DNA from: Desulfarculus sp.
GTDB taxonomy: Bacteria; Desulfobacterota; Desulfarculia; Desulfarculales; Desulfarculaceae
Assembly (NCBI GenBank): GCA_016208115.1
Contig: JACQYR010000072.1
Span: 1-56,677, forward strand
Direction: 5' to 3'
Length of the DNA: 56,677 nt
The stretch's first letter is position 1; every line of letters starts with the position of its first letter. The notes beneath the pieces were generated by a model that made no database searches, was not told where the DNA came from, and saw nothing but the letters and a program-made list of their open reading frames with translations. Position numbers and translations under genes: made by a program. Of the stretch, positions 25,946 through 38,075 are shown in pieces.

Positions 25946-28900
25946 TCAAGCAGCCAAGGACTCGCCCTGGGCCAGGTTGACGGCCAGCATCTTGCTGACC
26001 CCGCGCTCCTCCATGGTCACGCCGTACAAGAGGTCCATGATCTCCATGGTGCGGCGGTTGTGGGTGACCATGAGTATCTGGGAGCGCCCGGACAGTTGCC
26101 TGAGCAGGTCGTGGAAACGGCCGGCATTGGCCTCGTCCAGGGGCGCGTCCACCTCGTCCAGGATGCAGAAAGGCGCGGGCCGGATGAGGAACAGGGCGAA
26201 CAGCACCGCCACCGCCGACAGGGCCTTCTCGCCGCCGGAGAGGGCCTCCAGGTTCTTGACCTTCTTGCCCGGCAGCTCGACCATCAGGTGCAGACCCGAC
26301 TCCAGGGGGTCCACATCCTGGTCCAACTCCAGGCGGGCCTGGCCGCCGCCGAAGAGCACCGGGAAGACCGCCTCCAGGCGCTGGTTGACCTCGGTCAGGG
26401 TCTCGGTGAAGCGGGTGCGGCTGGTCTTGTTGATCTTGCGGATGGCCGAGCGCAGGTCGTCCAGGGAGGCCTCCAGGTCGGCTTTCTGTTCGCTGAGGAA
26501 CTGGTGGCGCTCGCTCAAGGCCTCGAACTCGCTGATGGCCTCCATGTTCACCGGCCCCAGGCGCATGAGGCGCTGCCGGAGCTTGGCCAGACGCTCCTTG
26601 GCCTGGCCGGGCTGGAAGGGACCCTCGGGCAGGTGGGCCTGATACTCGGCGGCCAGTTCCACCCGGCAGCGCTCCCTGACCTGCTCGCACAGGTGTTGGC
26701 TGGCCAGGTCCAGTTCCTTGAGGCGCAGGCCAAGGGTCTGGCTCTCGGCCTCCACCCGGCGCTGGTCCAGGCGGCCCTGCTTCAGGCGGGATTCCAAATC
26801 GGCGGCCCGGGCCTGGGCCTGGCTCAAGACCTCGCGGGCCTGGCGGTAGGCCTCCTCCTGGCGGTCCATCTCGGCGTAGAGCCCGCCCAGACGGTTCTCC
26901 TCGGCCTTGCGCCGGGCCAGCACCGATTCCAGGGTGTCGCCCGCCCCCTGCGCGTCGGCGCTCAAGGCCAGCAGGCGTTCCTGGGCGGCCTCCATCTCCT
27001 GGCCCAGGCGCTTGGCTTCCCTGAGGGACTGCTCGGCGGCGTTTTGCAGGGAGGCCACGGCCAGGCGGGCCTCGCCCTCCTGGGCGCGGGCGCGCTCCAG
27101 ATCCTGGCGGCCTTGGCCGAGGCCCATCTGGGCGGCGGCCAGGCCCTGCTCCAGTTCGGCGCTTTTGCCTTCCAGGCCGGCCAGGGTTTCGCCCAGGCGC
27201 GCGCCCTCGGTTTCCAGGCGGTTGAGTTCCGACCATATCTCGCCGGCGTCGTACTCCAGCCCCTCCAATTGGCGTTCCTTGACGCCCGTGGCCTCGCGCA
27301 GACGGAAGAGCTCCTGCTCGCGGCGGCGCAGGTCGCGCTCCTGCTCCTGGTGGGAGCCCCGCCGCTGGCGGTGCTCCTCCTCCAGGCGGACTACCTCGGC
27401 CTCGGCGGCTTCGCGGGCCTCGGCCGCCTCGGCCTGGGCCTCCTCGGCCTGGGCCAGTTCCTCGCGGCGGCGCTTTAATTCGTTCTGGCGGGTGAGCACC
27501 GGCTCGGCCTTGCCCCGCCCCAGGCTGGCGGCGCCCGGGCGGTCCAAACGCTCGCCCAAGGCGCTGACCACCACCTGGCCGGGCTCCAAGGCAGCCGCGG
27601 CGCTCCAGGCCCCGGCCAGGTCCGGGCTGTGGCCGGTAGCCATCCATAGGGCGGCCAGGGCCTCGTGGCCCGGTTCGGGTTTGACCAGCCCGGCCAGGGG
27701 CTCGCTGCCCGCCGGGTGATCCAGGCGGCCGGTGAGCTCGTGCAGGGCCACCACCCGGAGGCGCCCCAGGTTCTCCTGGGCCACGTACTGGCCGAGCGCC
27801 AGGGCCGAAGGCCCGTCGGGCACGATCACCGCCTGCACATCCGGCCCCAGGGCCGCCTCCACCAGGGCCTCGGCCCCGGGCCGCACGGTGAGCTTCTCGG
27901 CCACCAGGCCCAGCACCGTCACCGGCAGCTTGCCGGCCTTGGCCTCGGCCATGACCCGTCGCACCCCCGCCTGGGCCCAGTCGTGGGAGCCCAGGGCGTC
28001 GCCCAGGGCCTTGACCGAGGCGTCCAGGCCGTGGCGGCGGCGGGTGGCCTCCTGCTCGGCCCGGCGCAGACCGATGAGCCGCTGCTGATACTCGTCGCGC
28101 TGGCGGGATAGCCGGGTCAAGCTGGCCTCGGACTCCTCCAGCTCGGCCCGCGCCAGGTCCAGGGACTCCTGGGCCTGCTGGCGGTCAGCCTCCACCCGGG
28201 AAAGCTCATCCTCCAGGGTCTGGCGGCGGCCGCTCAGGGACTCCTGGCGGCGTTGCAGTTCCGACTGCTGGCGCTCCATGTCGCCCAGGCGATTGCGCTG
28301 CTGGCTGATGGCGGACATATGGTCCACCAGGCCGTGCTTGGCCGCGTCCACCCGCTGCTCCAGGGTGGTGAGGGCCTCCTGGCGCTCGCACACCTCCTCG
28401 CTGATCCGCTGGGCGGCTTCCTGGCTGCCGGCCAGGCTGTCCTGGCTTTCGCGGGCCAGGCGGCGGGCCTTGTCCAGTTGGCGCTCCTGCTCGGCCAGGC
28501 GGGATTTAAGCTGGCGCCGCTCCTCCTCGTAGCGCTCCTTGAGGCGCCTTAGGTTCTCGGCCTCGCGGCCCAGCAGGGTCAGCTCGTTCTCGGCCTTCTG
28601 GATGGCCCCCTGGGCCTCCAGGCGGCGCGTGCCGGCCTGGCTGATCTCCTCCTCGGCGCTCAAAAGCCGCACCCGCACGGCCTCCAGCTCGGTCTCCAGG
28701 TTGGTGACCACCTGGTTGGCCAGCATGAGCTGGGCGGCCACGGCGTCGGCCTCGGCCTGGGCGGTGGCGGTGTCATCCCGTAGGCGGGCGAACTCAAAGC
28801 TGGACAGGTTGAGGTCCAGCTCGCGGATGCGCTCCCGCAGGTCGCGGTGGACCACGGCCTTTTGGGACTGACGCCGCAGCCGCTCCATCTGGGTATGGAC

Positions 28901-29500
28901 CTCGTGCAGGATGTCTTGCAGGCGGTCCAGGTTTTCCTTGGACGCCTCCATCTTGCGCAGGGAGATTTTCTTTTGGTTTTTGTAGCGGGTGATGCCCGCG
29001 GCCTCCTCCACCCACAGGCGGCGGTCCTCGGGCTTAGCCTCGATGAAGGCCGCCACCCGGCCCTGCTCGATGATGGCGTAGGAGCGGTTGCCCAGGCCGG
29101 TGTCCATGAACAGTTGCTGGATGTCCTTGAGGCGGCAGGCCACCTTGTTGATGAGGTACTCGCTGTCGCCGTTGCGGTACAGGCGGCGGGTGACCATGAT
29201 CTCGGGCAGGTCGGCGAACTGAGGGTTGGTAAGGCTGCCGGTGTTATCGAAGACCAGGGAAACCTCGGCCAGGCCGGTGGCCTTGCGCTTGTCCGAGCCG
29301 TTGAAGATGACGTCTTCCATGCTGTGGCCGCGCAGCACCTTGGCCGATTGCTCGCCCAGCACCCAGCGCACGGCGTCCACCACGTTGGACTTGCCGCAGC
29401 CGTTGGGACCCACCACCGCGCACAGGCCCTGGGGGAAGTCGGCCACCACGCGCTCGGCAAAGGATTTGAAGCCGTTTATCTCCAGCCGGCGAACCCGCAT
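25946..29500 (-). CDS. smc: Chromosome segregation protein SMC
   Basis: MRVRRLEINGFKSFAERVVADFPQGLCAVVGPNGCGKSNVVDAVRWVLGE ... LSGGEKALSAVAVLFALFLIRPAPFCILDEVDAPLDEAN. Confidence 0.95.
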   Translation of the reverse strand: MRVRRLEINGFKSFAERVVADFPQGLCAVVGPNGCGKSNVVDAVRWVLGEQSAKVLRGHSMEDVIFNGSDKRKATGLAEVSLVFDNTGSLTNPQFADLPEIMVTRRLYRNGDSEYLINKVACRLKDIQQLFMDTGLGNRSYAIIEQGRVAAFIEAKPEDRRLWVEEAAGITRYKNQKKISLRKMEASKENLDRLQDILHEVHTQMERLRRQSQKAVVHRDLRERIRELDLNLSSFEFARLRDDTATAQAEADAVAAQLMLANQVVTNLETELEAVRVRLLSAEEEISQAGTRRLEAQGAIQKAENELTLLGREAENLRRLKERYEEERRQLKSRLAEQERQLDKARRLARESQDSLAGSQEAAQRISEEVCERQEALTTLEQRVDAAKHGLVDHMSAISQQRNRLGDMERQQSELQRRQESLSGRRQTLEDELSRVEADRQQAQESLDLARAELEESEASLTRLSRQRDEYQQRLIGLRRAEQEATRRRHGLDASVKALGDALGSHDWAQAGVRRVMAEAKAGKLPVTVLGLVAEKLTVRPGAEALVEAALGPDVQAVIVPDGPSALALGQYVAQENLGRLRVVALHELTGRLDHPAGSEPLAGLVKPEPGHEALAALWMATGHSPDLAGAWSAAAALEPGQVVVSALGERLDRPGAASLGRGKAEPVLTRQNELKRRREELAQAEEAQAEAAEAREAAEAEVVRLEEEHRQRRGSHQEQERDLRRREQELFRLREATGVKERQLEGLEYDAGEIWSELNRLETEGARLGETLAGLEGKSAELEQGLAAAQMGLGQGRQDLERARAQEGEARLAVASLQNAAEQSLREAKRLGQEMEAAQERLLALSADAQGAGDTLESVLARRKAEENRLGGLYAEMDRQEEAYRQAREVLSQAQARAADLESRLKQGRLDQRRVEAESQTLGLRLKELDLASQHLCEQVRERCRVELAAEYQAHLPEGPFQPGQAKERLAKLRQRLMRLGPVNMEAISEFEALSERHQFLSEQKADLEASLDDLRSAIRKINKTSRTRFTETLTEVNQRLEAVFPVLFGGGQARLELDQDVDPLESGLHLMVELPGKKVKNLEALSGGEKALSAVAVLFALFLIRPAPFCILDEVDAPLDEANAGRFHDLLRQLSGRSQILMVTHNRRTMEIMDLLYGVTMEERGVSKMLAVNLAQGESLAA

Positions 29501-29907
29501 GCTCACTCCGCTCTTGGGTACACCCCTAGATAGCAAAACCTGGGGCTCAAGTCAAGGCCGAACACCATATTGGGTAGGAGGCGCCAAATTGGTTACTAGA
29601 TATGGTGTTCCAACGATTACCACTGCTTAGCCGCGCCCAGCCCGCCAGCCCCGCCCAGCCGCCCGCCCCGGCCCAGGGCACCAGCTGTCCGCGCCAAGGG
29701 CGGCCAGGGGCTTCTGGTGGCCTAACCAGTCGTAAAACATAGCAATTATTTCAATGGCCCCACCAAGGGCGGGCGAATGGCCGGGCCAATAAAATGTAAG
29801 GGGACCGGCGGCTGGCGCCGATCCCCTATATTACTACATTCAGGCGGGTCGTTGTCACCAACTATGCCCTGCCCTAGGGCCGCCGCCCCGGAAGCGGGGG
29901 CTGACGT

Positions 29908-31985
29908 TTAGGCCAACTGCAAGTGGGTGAACATGGCCAGCTTGCCGAACTCGCTGGCGATCTGGTTGAGGAGCGCCAGGCGGTTGTGGCGCACGGCTTG
30001 GTCCTCCACCATGACCATCACGTCGTCGAAGAACTTGTCTATGGGTCCCTTGAGGGCCGAGAGGCCCTGCAAGAAGGCCAAATACTCGCCAGCCGCGAAG
30101 CGGGCCTGGGCCTCGGCACGCAAAGCGGTGAAGGCCTCGAAGAGCTGGCGCTCGGCATCCTCGGCGAAGCGCGCCGGGTCGGGCGGAGTGGCGGGCACCT
30201 GGGCCGCCTCCTTGCGTAGAATGTTCATAACCCGCTTTAATCCCGCCGCCAAAGCCGCGAAATCCTGGGACTTCTTCATCTCGGCCAGGGCCAGGGCCCG
30301 GGCCTGGGTGGCGCCCAGGTCATCCAAGCCAGCGGCCAAGACTGCCTCGGCCACGTCGGTGGGCACCCCCTGCTCGGCCAGCATGCCGGCCAGGCGGGTG
30401 GCGAAGAACTCAGTGACCTCGCTTTTAACCTCGGCCGCCGGGCGGGCCAGCCAGGAGCCCAGGCCCGCGAGCGCCTGGTCCAGGCACCGCCCCAGGGAGA
30501 GCTTCAGCCCCTTCTCCATGACCAACCGGATGATGGCGATGGCCGCCCGGCGCAGGGCATAGGGATCAGCCGCGCCGGTGGGCGTCTGGCCCACGCCGAA
30601 CAGGCCGCAGATGGTGTCCAGGCGGTCGGCGATGCCCACGATGGTGCCGATCATACCCGTGGGCAGGTCCCCGCCGGCCCCGGTTGGCAGGTAGTGCTCC
30701 AGGATGGCCAGGGCCACGCCATCGTCCTCGCCATTGCGCTGGGCATAGTCGCGGCCCACCTGGCCTTGCAGGTCCGGGAACTCGCCCACCATCTGAGTGA
30801 CCAGGTCGCACTTGGCCAACTGGGCCGCCCGCCGCACCTTGTCCACCTCGGCGGGCAGCAACTTGCCGGCCAGCCACACCGCCAGGTTGGCGCAGCGCTC
30901 CACCTTGTCCAGGCTGGTGCCCAGCTTGGCGTGGTAGGTCACCTGCTTCAAGTCCTCCAGGCGGCTGATGAGGGGGCGCTTCATGTCCTCGTGCAAGAAA
31001 AAGCGGGCGTCGGAGAGCCGGGCGCGCAAGACCCGCTGGTGCCCCTGGGTCACCACCGCCGGGTCCACGGCCTTGGTGTTGTTCACGGCCACGAAGGCCG
31101 GCAGCAGCTCGCCGGCCGCGTCCTCCAGGGCGAAGTAGCGCTGGTGGGAGCGCATGGCGTTGATGATGACCGCCCGGGGCACCTCCAGGAACTCGCGGTC
31201 AAAGGTGCCGCAACAGGCCACGGGCAGCTCCACCAGGTCGGTGACCTCCTCGATGAGCCCCGGGTCGGGCAAGAGCCGCCCGCCGGCCTGGCCCGCCGCG
31301 GCCTGCACCTCCTGGATCACCTGGAGCTTGCGCTGCTCGCGCTGGGCCATGACCTGGCCGGCGGCCAGCTTTTGCAGATAGTCGGCCGCGTCCTTGACCA
31401 CCACGGCCCCCGGCGCGTGGAAGCGGTGGCCATAGGTCAGGTTGCCGCTCTGGATGTCGGTCAGCTCAAAAGGAATGACCGCCCCGTCCAAGAGGGCCAG
31501 CATCCAGTGGATGGGCCGGGCGTAGCGCAGCTTGTAGCCGCCCCAGCGCATGGTCTTGGGAAAGGGGATGGCCGTGACCAAGCGGGGCAAGAGCTCGCCC
31601 AAGACCTCGCCAGCGGCGCGCCCCGGTATGTGCCGCGTGAAGCCCAGGCGGGGGCCCTTGTCGGTCTCGATGTGCTCCAGTTGCCCCACCTCGATGCCCT
31701 GGCCCTTGGCAAAGCCCAGGGCCGCCTTGCTGGCCTGGCCCGAGGCGTCGTAGGCGGCCTTGACCGGCGGACCCAGGGCCACCTCCTGGCGGTCGGCCTG
31801 GCGCGGGGCCAGGCCCCTGACCACCAGGGCCAGGCGCCGGGGGGTGCCAAAGGTCTCCAGGCCCTCGAAGGCCAGGCCCTGGCGGGTAAGCTCCTGGCCG
31901 GCGATCTCGCTGAGAGCGGCCATGGCCGGCGCCACGAAGCGGGCCGGCATCTCCTCGCTGCCTATCTCGAATGGCAACTCCGCCA

Positions 31986-31986
<1 letters not shown>
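29908..31986 (-). CDS. glyS: Glycyl-tRNA synthetase beta subunit
   Basis: MAELPFEIGSEEMPARFVAPAMAAL...; overlaps glyQ stop. Confidence 0.95.
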
Positions 31987-32885
<899 letters not shown>

Positions 32886-33257
32886 GCGCCTCCCCCGTGG
32901 ATAATACTAGCGAATCATGCCGCTTGCGCGGCGGTCATGGGAAGTAGACATGCTAGCATCAGCCGCGGCCACGCGCAAGGGCCGGGTGCCCCCGGCAGGG
33001 CAGATACGGGTCGGGAGGGGTGTGGCGGGGCGAGGGCTGACGGCTACCGGTGAGAGGGGGCGTCGTGGTCGGGTTTTTGGTGTTGGGTAGCCTGGACAAC
33101 TCGTTGCCCAGGTCGCGTAGCGACAAGAGGATTAAGAATCAAGGAAAGGTGAAAAACCTCTTGTGCCTTCGGCACCCGGACAACAAGTTGTCCGGGCCAC
33201 CCGCAGAGGTGTGGGGGCTGGCAGATTCCGGTGGGATAGGATTATCAGGGAAATGTA

Positions 33258-33284
33258 GGGCGGGTTAGCGAAGCGTAACCCGCC
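33258..33284. repeat. GGGCGGGTTAGCGAAGCGTAACCCGCC repeat, left flank of low-GC islet
   Basis: Similar same-orientation copy at 34332-34359. Confidence 0.6.
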
Positions 33285-33370
33285 GCCCATGATTCATTCC
33301 CATGCCAGCGCCATATTCGGCTCATCTACCGCCCATCGAGCTAGGCCTCCATGCCAATATTTATACTTCA

Positions 33371-34323
33371 TCATTTGGCCTTGAGGGACACTTTCATTGT
33401 CTGCTCTATCTGCTTACCACAGTCATTGGCCATCTTATTGATATCTTTCAAGTCCATTTTATTAGAGACATAAATGTTCACCTCACGGAGAAGCAGTCCC
33501 ACGAGAAAAAATATTGTAGTAAGCATTTCTTTGTGGTGTTTAACCGCCTGATCCAGATTGCCAGGTATGAATCCGGGCTGATAAGCTCCTCCATGAAAAA
33601 TACACCCATAAATAGTCGCATGAAGCGCTTCGGAGCAGTCGTCATAGAAAGTATTCAATGATATCATTAAAATGGCAATATCAATCAGACCACGCTGATC
33701 TATAACTTTCAACTTTTCCTCAATAGAAGTTTTAGACCACCGCGTAATAGGTCTCCCTCTCTTACTTGAAAATTTTTCAATGGCTGCCCATAGCTCTGGG
33801 TACTGGGCTAAGTCAATTTCATCGCTATGCTTTAGGGAAAACCTCTTTTCATTGATAATAATTTCTCTGTTAAACAATCGGTATGACTTTTGGTGCGAGT
33901 AGTCCACATAATTTCCTATTTCATCCTGATCACATGCTTGAAGGTAATGAAAAGTAATAATACGCTCAACAAGTGATCGCAATACAGGGTAAATCTCATT
34001 CCCAAAATTATTTTGCGCTAATTTTATTATGGAACGTACATTTGATGATATCCCCTTTAGGAGCAAGACACCCAGCGCGATACGCGCATCTTTTCTGAAA
34101 ATGGTATTTGATCCATTATCAACGCTTGTTTACCCATCAAGAACGCAAATTTATCTATAGCCGCTACTGATCCAAAGGAAAAATCCTCAGCTTTTTCCTT
34201 TGGCATGTAGTCATGCCAATCAACCCAACCGTTGCTATTATCTTCCATTATTATCGCTAATTGCCTGGTTAACTCATTATATATTGGAAAATAAATGAGA
34301 AGGCTTGCCTTCCATGGTTTCAC
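33371..34323 (-). pseudogene. DUF5677-like protein, frameshifted near 34075-34105
   Basis: ORF 34057..34323 (…MDQIPFSEK) and ORF 33371..34066 (…RIALGVLLLKGISSNVRSIIK) become one protein with one added A in the GAAAAG run. Confidence 0.65.
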
Positions 34324-34683
34324 AGTTCGCAGGGCTGGTTAGCGTAGCGTACCCGCTGGTGACACCTCAGCACCCAATCCCAAGCCATAGAAACTGGTTA
34401 TAGGGGGGCTTTGTCGAGAATGCGCCGGCGCTTATTGCGGGAGAAAATCAGCAATAACGCTCGACCGTATCTGCGATGTACCCCCGCCCCCGCACGACCC
34501 ATCCTATTCCACCACCCCGTCCCAAGTCAAACCTCCTGTGCCTTCGGCACCTCGCCAACCATTTGCCAAACCGCCCAACCCCGCGCACTCGCGCCGGCCA
34601 TCTTCACCTTTCCCTGATATTCTTCCTGCTCCCCCTCTGAAAGCCCGCAGGGCCAGCCAGGACACTGCCTTGCCCGGCCCGCC

Positions 34684-35472
34684 CTACAGCGCTGGCACCT
34701 GCACCGGCTGCAAACCGTGCACTTGCTGGCCTGCCTTCTTGGGAAGACACAACATGTTCTTGGAGACGATCTCGCCGAAGACGTTTTCCGGGTCGCCGGC
34801 GAAGTTTTGGGGGTTGTACAGCGGCGGCATGTGCCAGTACATGCTGTAGCCCAGGCTGTCAATGAAGCGGATCAGGTCATTCGACTTTTCGGGGCGGTCG
34901 TTTTCCACGTACAGCACCGGTGACAGCGCCGCGATGGACCGCGCGGCACCTTGCAGCACCTCCTGCTCCATGCCCTCCACGTCTATTTTGAGGAAATGGC
35001 ACTTGGGCAGCCCCAGGTTGTCCACGGTCATCACGGGCATGGTTTCCCCGCTCTGGAAGCTGCCCAGGCCCAGCCCGCCAAAATTGTTGGCCTGAGAGTA
35101 ATCAAGGGGGGGCACCACGATATGACCCGGGGCCTTGCCGGCCGCGGCGTTGAAGCAAAGCACGTTGGTAATGCTGTTGAGCGCCAGGTTGGCGCAGAGG
35201 GTCTGGTAAACGATGCGCTGCGGCTCGAAGGCCAGCACCGCGCCGGTGGGGCCGGCCGCTTGCGCCAGCCAGACCGTGTGGGCGCCGATGTTGGCGCCGA
35301 CCTCGACGACTATCTGGCCCGGCTTGACCAACTGTTGGAACAGGTCAATTTCTCCCTGGGAAAACTCGCCGTATTTATCCAAGGAGCGGCCAATGTAGAG
35401 GTCATGGATGTTGTAGAGCATCATGCCGTGGCGGCATTGCTTCAGGCGATTGATTTGCGGAAATGAGGACAC
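34684..35472 (-). CDS. FkbM family methyltransferase
   Basis: VVEVGANIGAHTVWLAQAAGPTGAVLAFEPQ ... FLKIDVEGMEQEVLQGA. Confidence 0.88.
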   Translation of the reverse strand: MSSFPQINRLKQCRHGMMLYNIHDLYIGRSLDKYGEFSQGEIDLFQQLVKPGQIVVEVGANIGAHTVWLAQAAGPTGAVLAFEPQRIVYQTLCANLALNSITNVLCFNAAAGKAPGHIVVPPLDYSQANNFGGLGLGSFQSGETMPVMTVDNLGLPKCHFLKIDVEGMEQEVLQGAARSIAALSPVLYVENDRPEKSNDLIRFIDSLGYSMYWHMPPLYNPQNFAGDPENVFGEIVSKNMLCLPKKAGQQVHGLQPVQVPAL

Positions 35473-35761
35473 GGCATTGCTCCTGTCTGCGAGCCCTGAC
35501 CTTAAGATGGTGCTCCATGTCGCCTAACACACAGTTGGCTGATCCGCATGACACGCCTTTTGACGGCTTGGCGCAAGCAATTTATGGCCATCGCGTGAAA
35601 CATGTTCCCGCCGCTGAAATCACCCTTGGCGACGCAGTCCAACCGCTGGCGCCGGCCATGGTTGGCCCAAGGCTGCCCAGATCATCAGCCTGCCCAATTG
35701 ACCGCCCTTCCGCCGGCTCGCTATACTTGTTACTAGCAAACTCTACTCAGGAGGTCCCCCC

Positions 35762-36265
35762 ATGCTCAAAAAGTTCAACGTGATCGCGCTAGCCCTGCTC
35801 CTCACCCTCACCTTCCTGACCACGGCGGCGTTTGCCGCCAAGCCCGCCAAGGCCCCGGCCAAGTACGCGGCCCAGGAAAAGCAGATCAAGGCCCTGGTGG
35901 CCAAGGCGGCGGGGCTCATCAAGGCCAAGGGCGAGGCGGCCATGGCCGAGATCAACGCCAACAAGGATGGCCGCTGGGGCAAGGCGCCCACGGGCATCTT
36001 CGTCAGCGGCGCTGATGGCCTGGAGCTGGCCAACGCCGTGGAGCCGGCTTCGGTGGGCAAGAACCTGTGGGGCTACAAGGACCCTGACGGCAAGCTGGTG
36101 GTGCAGGAGCAGTGGAAGCTGGTCAAGGCCAAGGGCAAGGGCTGGTACGAGGGCAAGTGGGCCAAGCCGGGCACCGACAAGCCCGTGCCTTGCCGCAGCT
36201 ACGTGAAGGGCGTCAAGGCCAAGGGCAAGCAGTACCTGGTGGGCGCGGCCTACTACCCCGAGTAG
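35762..36265 (+). CDS. Secreted single Cache domain protein
   Basis: Signal peptide; KAKGEAAMAEINANKDGRWGKAPTGIFVSGADGLELANAVEPASVGKNLWGYKDPDGK. Confidence 0.7.
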   Translation: MLKKFNVIALALLLTLTFLTTAAFAAKPAKAPAKYAAQEKQIKALVAKAAGLIKAKGEAAMAEINANKDGRWGKAPTGIFVSGADGLELANAVEPASVGKNLWGYKDPDGKLVVQEQWKLVKAKGKGWYEGKWAKPGTDKPVPCRSYVKGVKAKGKQYLVGAAYYPE

Positions 36266-36346
36266 ACACCGCCGCGTCAGTGACCGGCCCCGGCGGCGGA
36301 TGGCCGTTGCCGGGGCCGTGGCTCCCCCTACCCTGCCCGTCCTCTC

Positions 36347-37177
36347 TCAGTCAGAGCTTGGCGGCCGCCACGGCGAATCGCTCAGGTAGCTCCGCACCAT
36401 GTTCTCGCCGCTGAAGTCCAGTTGGGTGAGGTAGTCTATCTGCTGGCGCCCGCCCAGGAGCTTCTTGCGGATGCGTTTCACCGGCCAGCCCTGACCGTGC
36501 AACTCCAGCACGCGCTGGCCTATCTCTTCCAGGTAGGCGATTTTGTCGGCTAGCTCCTGGGCGGGGTTATCCACCACGCTGCCCGAACCGCAGAACAGCC
36601 GCGCTATGTCCAGGGCCGCCATCTTCTTCATTGAGGCGATGATTCCCCACACGTCATAGCCGGCGCGCAGGCCCCGGTCGCGGCCACCCACGTAGGCGTC
36701 GCCGCAGAAGAGCCAGCCCTCATGGGGCTCGTGGAGGCAGACGTGGTCCGGCCAGTGGCCAGGGGTGTGCAGCACATCGAAGCGGTGATGCTCGGTCTCG
36801 ATGACCCCTGGCGCCTCCTGGGCCTGGCAGGTGGCGGGCCAGCCCCATAGCACCTTCTGGTAGGGCATGAGCGGCGGCCGGGGGGCCTCGCCCCGCAGGA
36901 TGGGCAGGGCCAGGGCGTGGGCGTACACCTTGGCCCCGCGCAGGCGCTGCAAGGGTTCGTTGCCGGCCACGTGGTCCTCGTGGCTGTGGGTGGCCACGAC
37001 GGTGTGTACCGGCAGGGGCTCCAGGGCGGCCAGCAGCTCGGGCACGGTGTGCTGGCAGCCGCTGTCCACCATCAGGCCGTCCACGTGGAAGCAGGCGGTG
37101 TAGTAGCGCCCTCGGCCCAGCAGGGTGCGGGCCAGGCGGAAGCCGGTGACGGGTCCGTGCTTTTTTATATGGATCAT
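36347..37177 (-). CDS. Metallo-beta-lactamase fold hydrolase
   Basis: VATHSHEDHVAGNEPLQRL, TPGHWPDHVCLHEP, FCGDAYVG. Confidence 0.85.
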   Translation of the reverse strand: MIHIKKHGPVTGFRLARTLLGRGRYYTACFHVDGLMVDSGCQHTVPELLAALEPLPVHTVVATHSHEDHVAGNEPLQRLRGAKVYAHALALPILRGEAPRPPLMPYQKVLWGWPATCQAQEAPGVIETEHHRFDVLHTPGHWPDHVCLHEPHEGWLFCGDAYVGGRDRGLRAGYDVWGIIASMKKMAALDIARLFCGSGSVVDNPAQELADKIAYLEEIGQRVLELHGQGWPVKRIRKKLLGGRQQIDYLTQLDFSGENMVRSYLSDSPWRPPSSD

Positions 37178-37327
37178 GGAATTGCCCCAGGGCTAGGAAG
37201 GCGTGCGGGCGGTGCCTACCAGCCATATCCTAGGGCTTAGCAGTGAATACGGTTCAAGGAAAGGGGAAAAATAACGGCCCTCCCTCGCCGCGAGGCCAGG
37301 GGGGCCGGGTCGCCAGCCAAACGATGG

Positions 37328-37507
37328 TTACTGGTCCAGGGCCTTGAGCCGGGCCTGGGCCTCCTTGAGGCGCTCCTCCAGGTCCTCCACGCGCTGCCAC
37401 TGCCAGGGGCGCACCGAGTGGGCCGGCAGGGCGGCCCGGGCCTCGGCCAACTCGGCGGCCAGGGCGGTTACCTGGGCCTCCAGTTCCTGGCGGGAGGCGC
37501 TGCTCAT
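37328..37507 (-). CDS. Small coiled-coil protein
   Basis: MSSASRQELEAQVTALAAELAEARAALPAHSVRPWQWQRVEDLEERLKEAQARLKALDQ; 4-nt overlap with flavodoxin gene. Confidence 0.5.
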   Translation of the reverse strand: MSSASRQELEAQVTALAAELAEARAALPAHSVRPWQWQRVEDLEERLKEAQARLKALDQ

Positions 37508-37935
37508 GCCTTGCTGGCCATGGTCTTGCCATAGCCTTGCGACATGGGGATGCCGCCCTCCAGGACGGCGGATTTGAGCCGCAGGCAGTCGCCGGCCATG
37601 TTCATGTTCAGCACGTGCTTCATGGTGTTGTAGGTGCGCTCCGAGCCCTCGCCCGACCAGCCGAAGGCCCCGAAGGCCCCGCCGCACTTGCCGGAGAGGC
37701 CGGCCTTCTCGGCCAGGAAGAGCAGTTGCTTCATGCTCTCCATCATCTCGCCGTGGTAGGTGGCCGAGCCGAAGGCGTAGGCGTCGTAGCCCGCCAGGTC
37801 CTCGGCCTTCTTGATCTCGGTGGCGCTTTTCACCTCGGCCTCCATGCCGCTCAGGCGCATGCCCTCGGCGATCAGTTCGGCGATCTTCTTGGTCTGTGCG
37901 GTGCGGCTGGCGTACACGATCAAGCCTTTAGCCAT
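37504..37935 (-). CDS. Flavodoxin-domain protein
   Basis: GLIVYASRTAQTKKIAELIAEGMRLSG...YDAYAFGSATYHGEMMESMKQL. Confidence 0.8.
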   Translation of the reverse strand: MAKGLIVYASRTAQTKKIAELIAEGMRLSGMEAEVKSATEIKKAEDLAGYDAYAFGSATYHGEMMESMKQLLFLAEKAGLSGKCGGAFGAFGWSGEGSERTYNTMKHVLNMNMAGDCLRLKSAVLEGGIPMSQGYGKTMASKA

Positions 37936-38075
37936 GTGGCTTCTGTCTCCTTGCCCGGTGCCCGGGCTGGCATAAACGGGCCGCTTGGCGTTAGCGCGTC
38001 AGCGACGCCGCCGGCTCCCGTTGGGGGGTTGGTGGGGCCAACAGAATCCTCTTCTCTGGGCGCCAGGGGTGAGGA

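Noticed and set aside
25848-27647. 599-aa minus-strand ORF overlapping smc
   Set aside because: Alternate frame of the SMC gene, low-complexity G/R/P-rich
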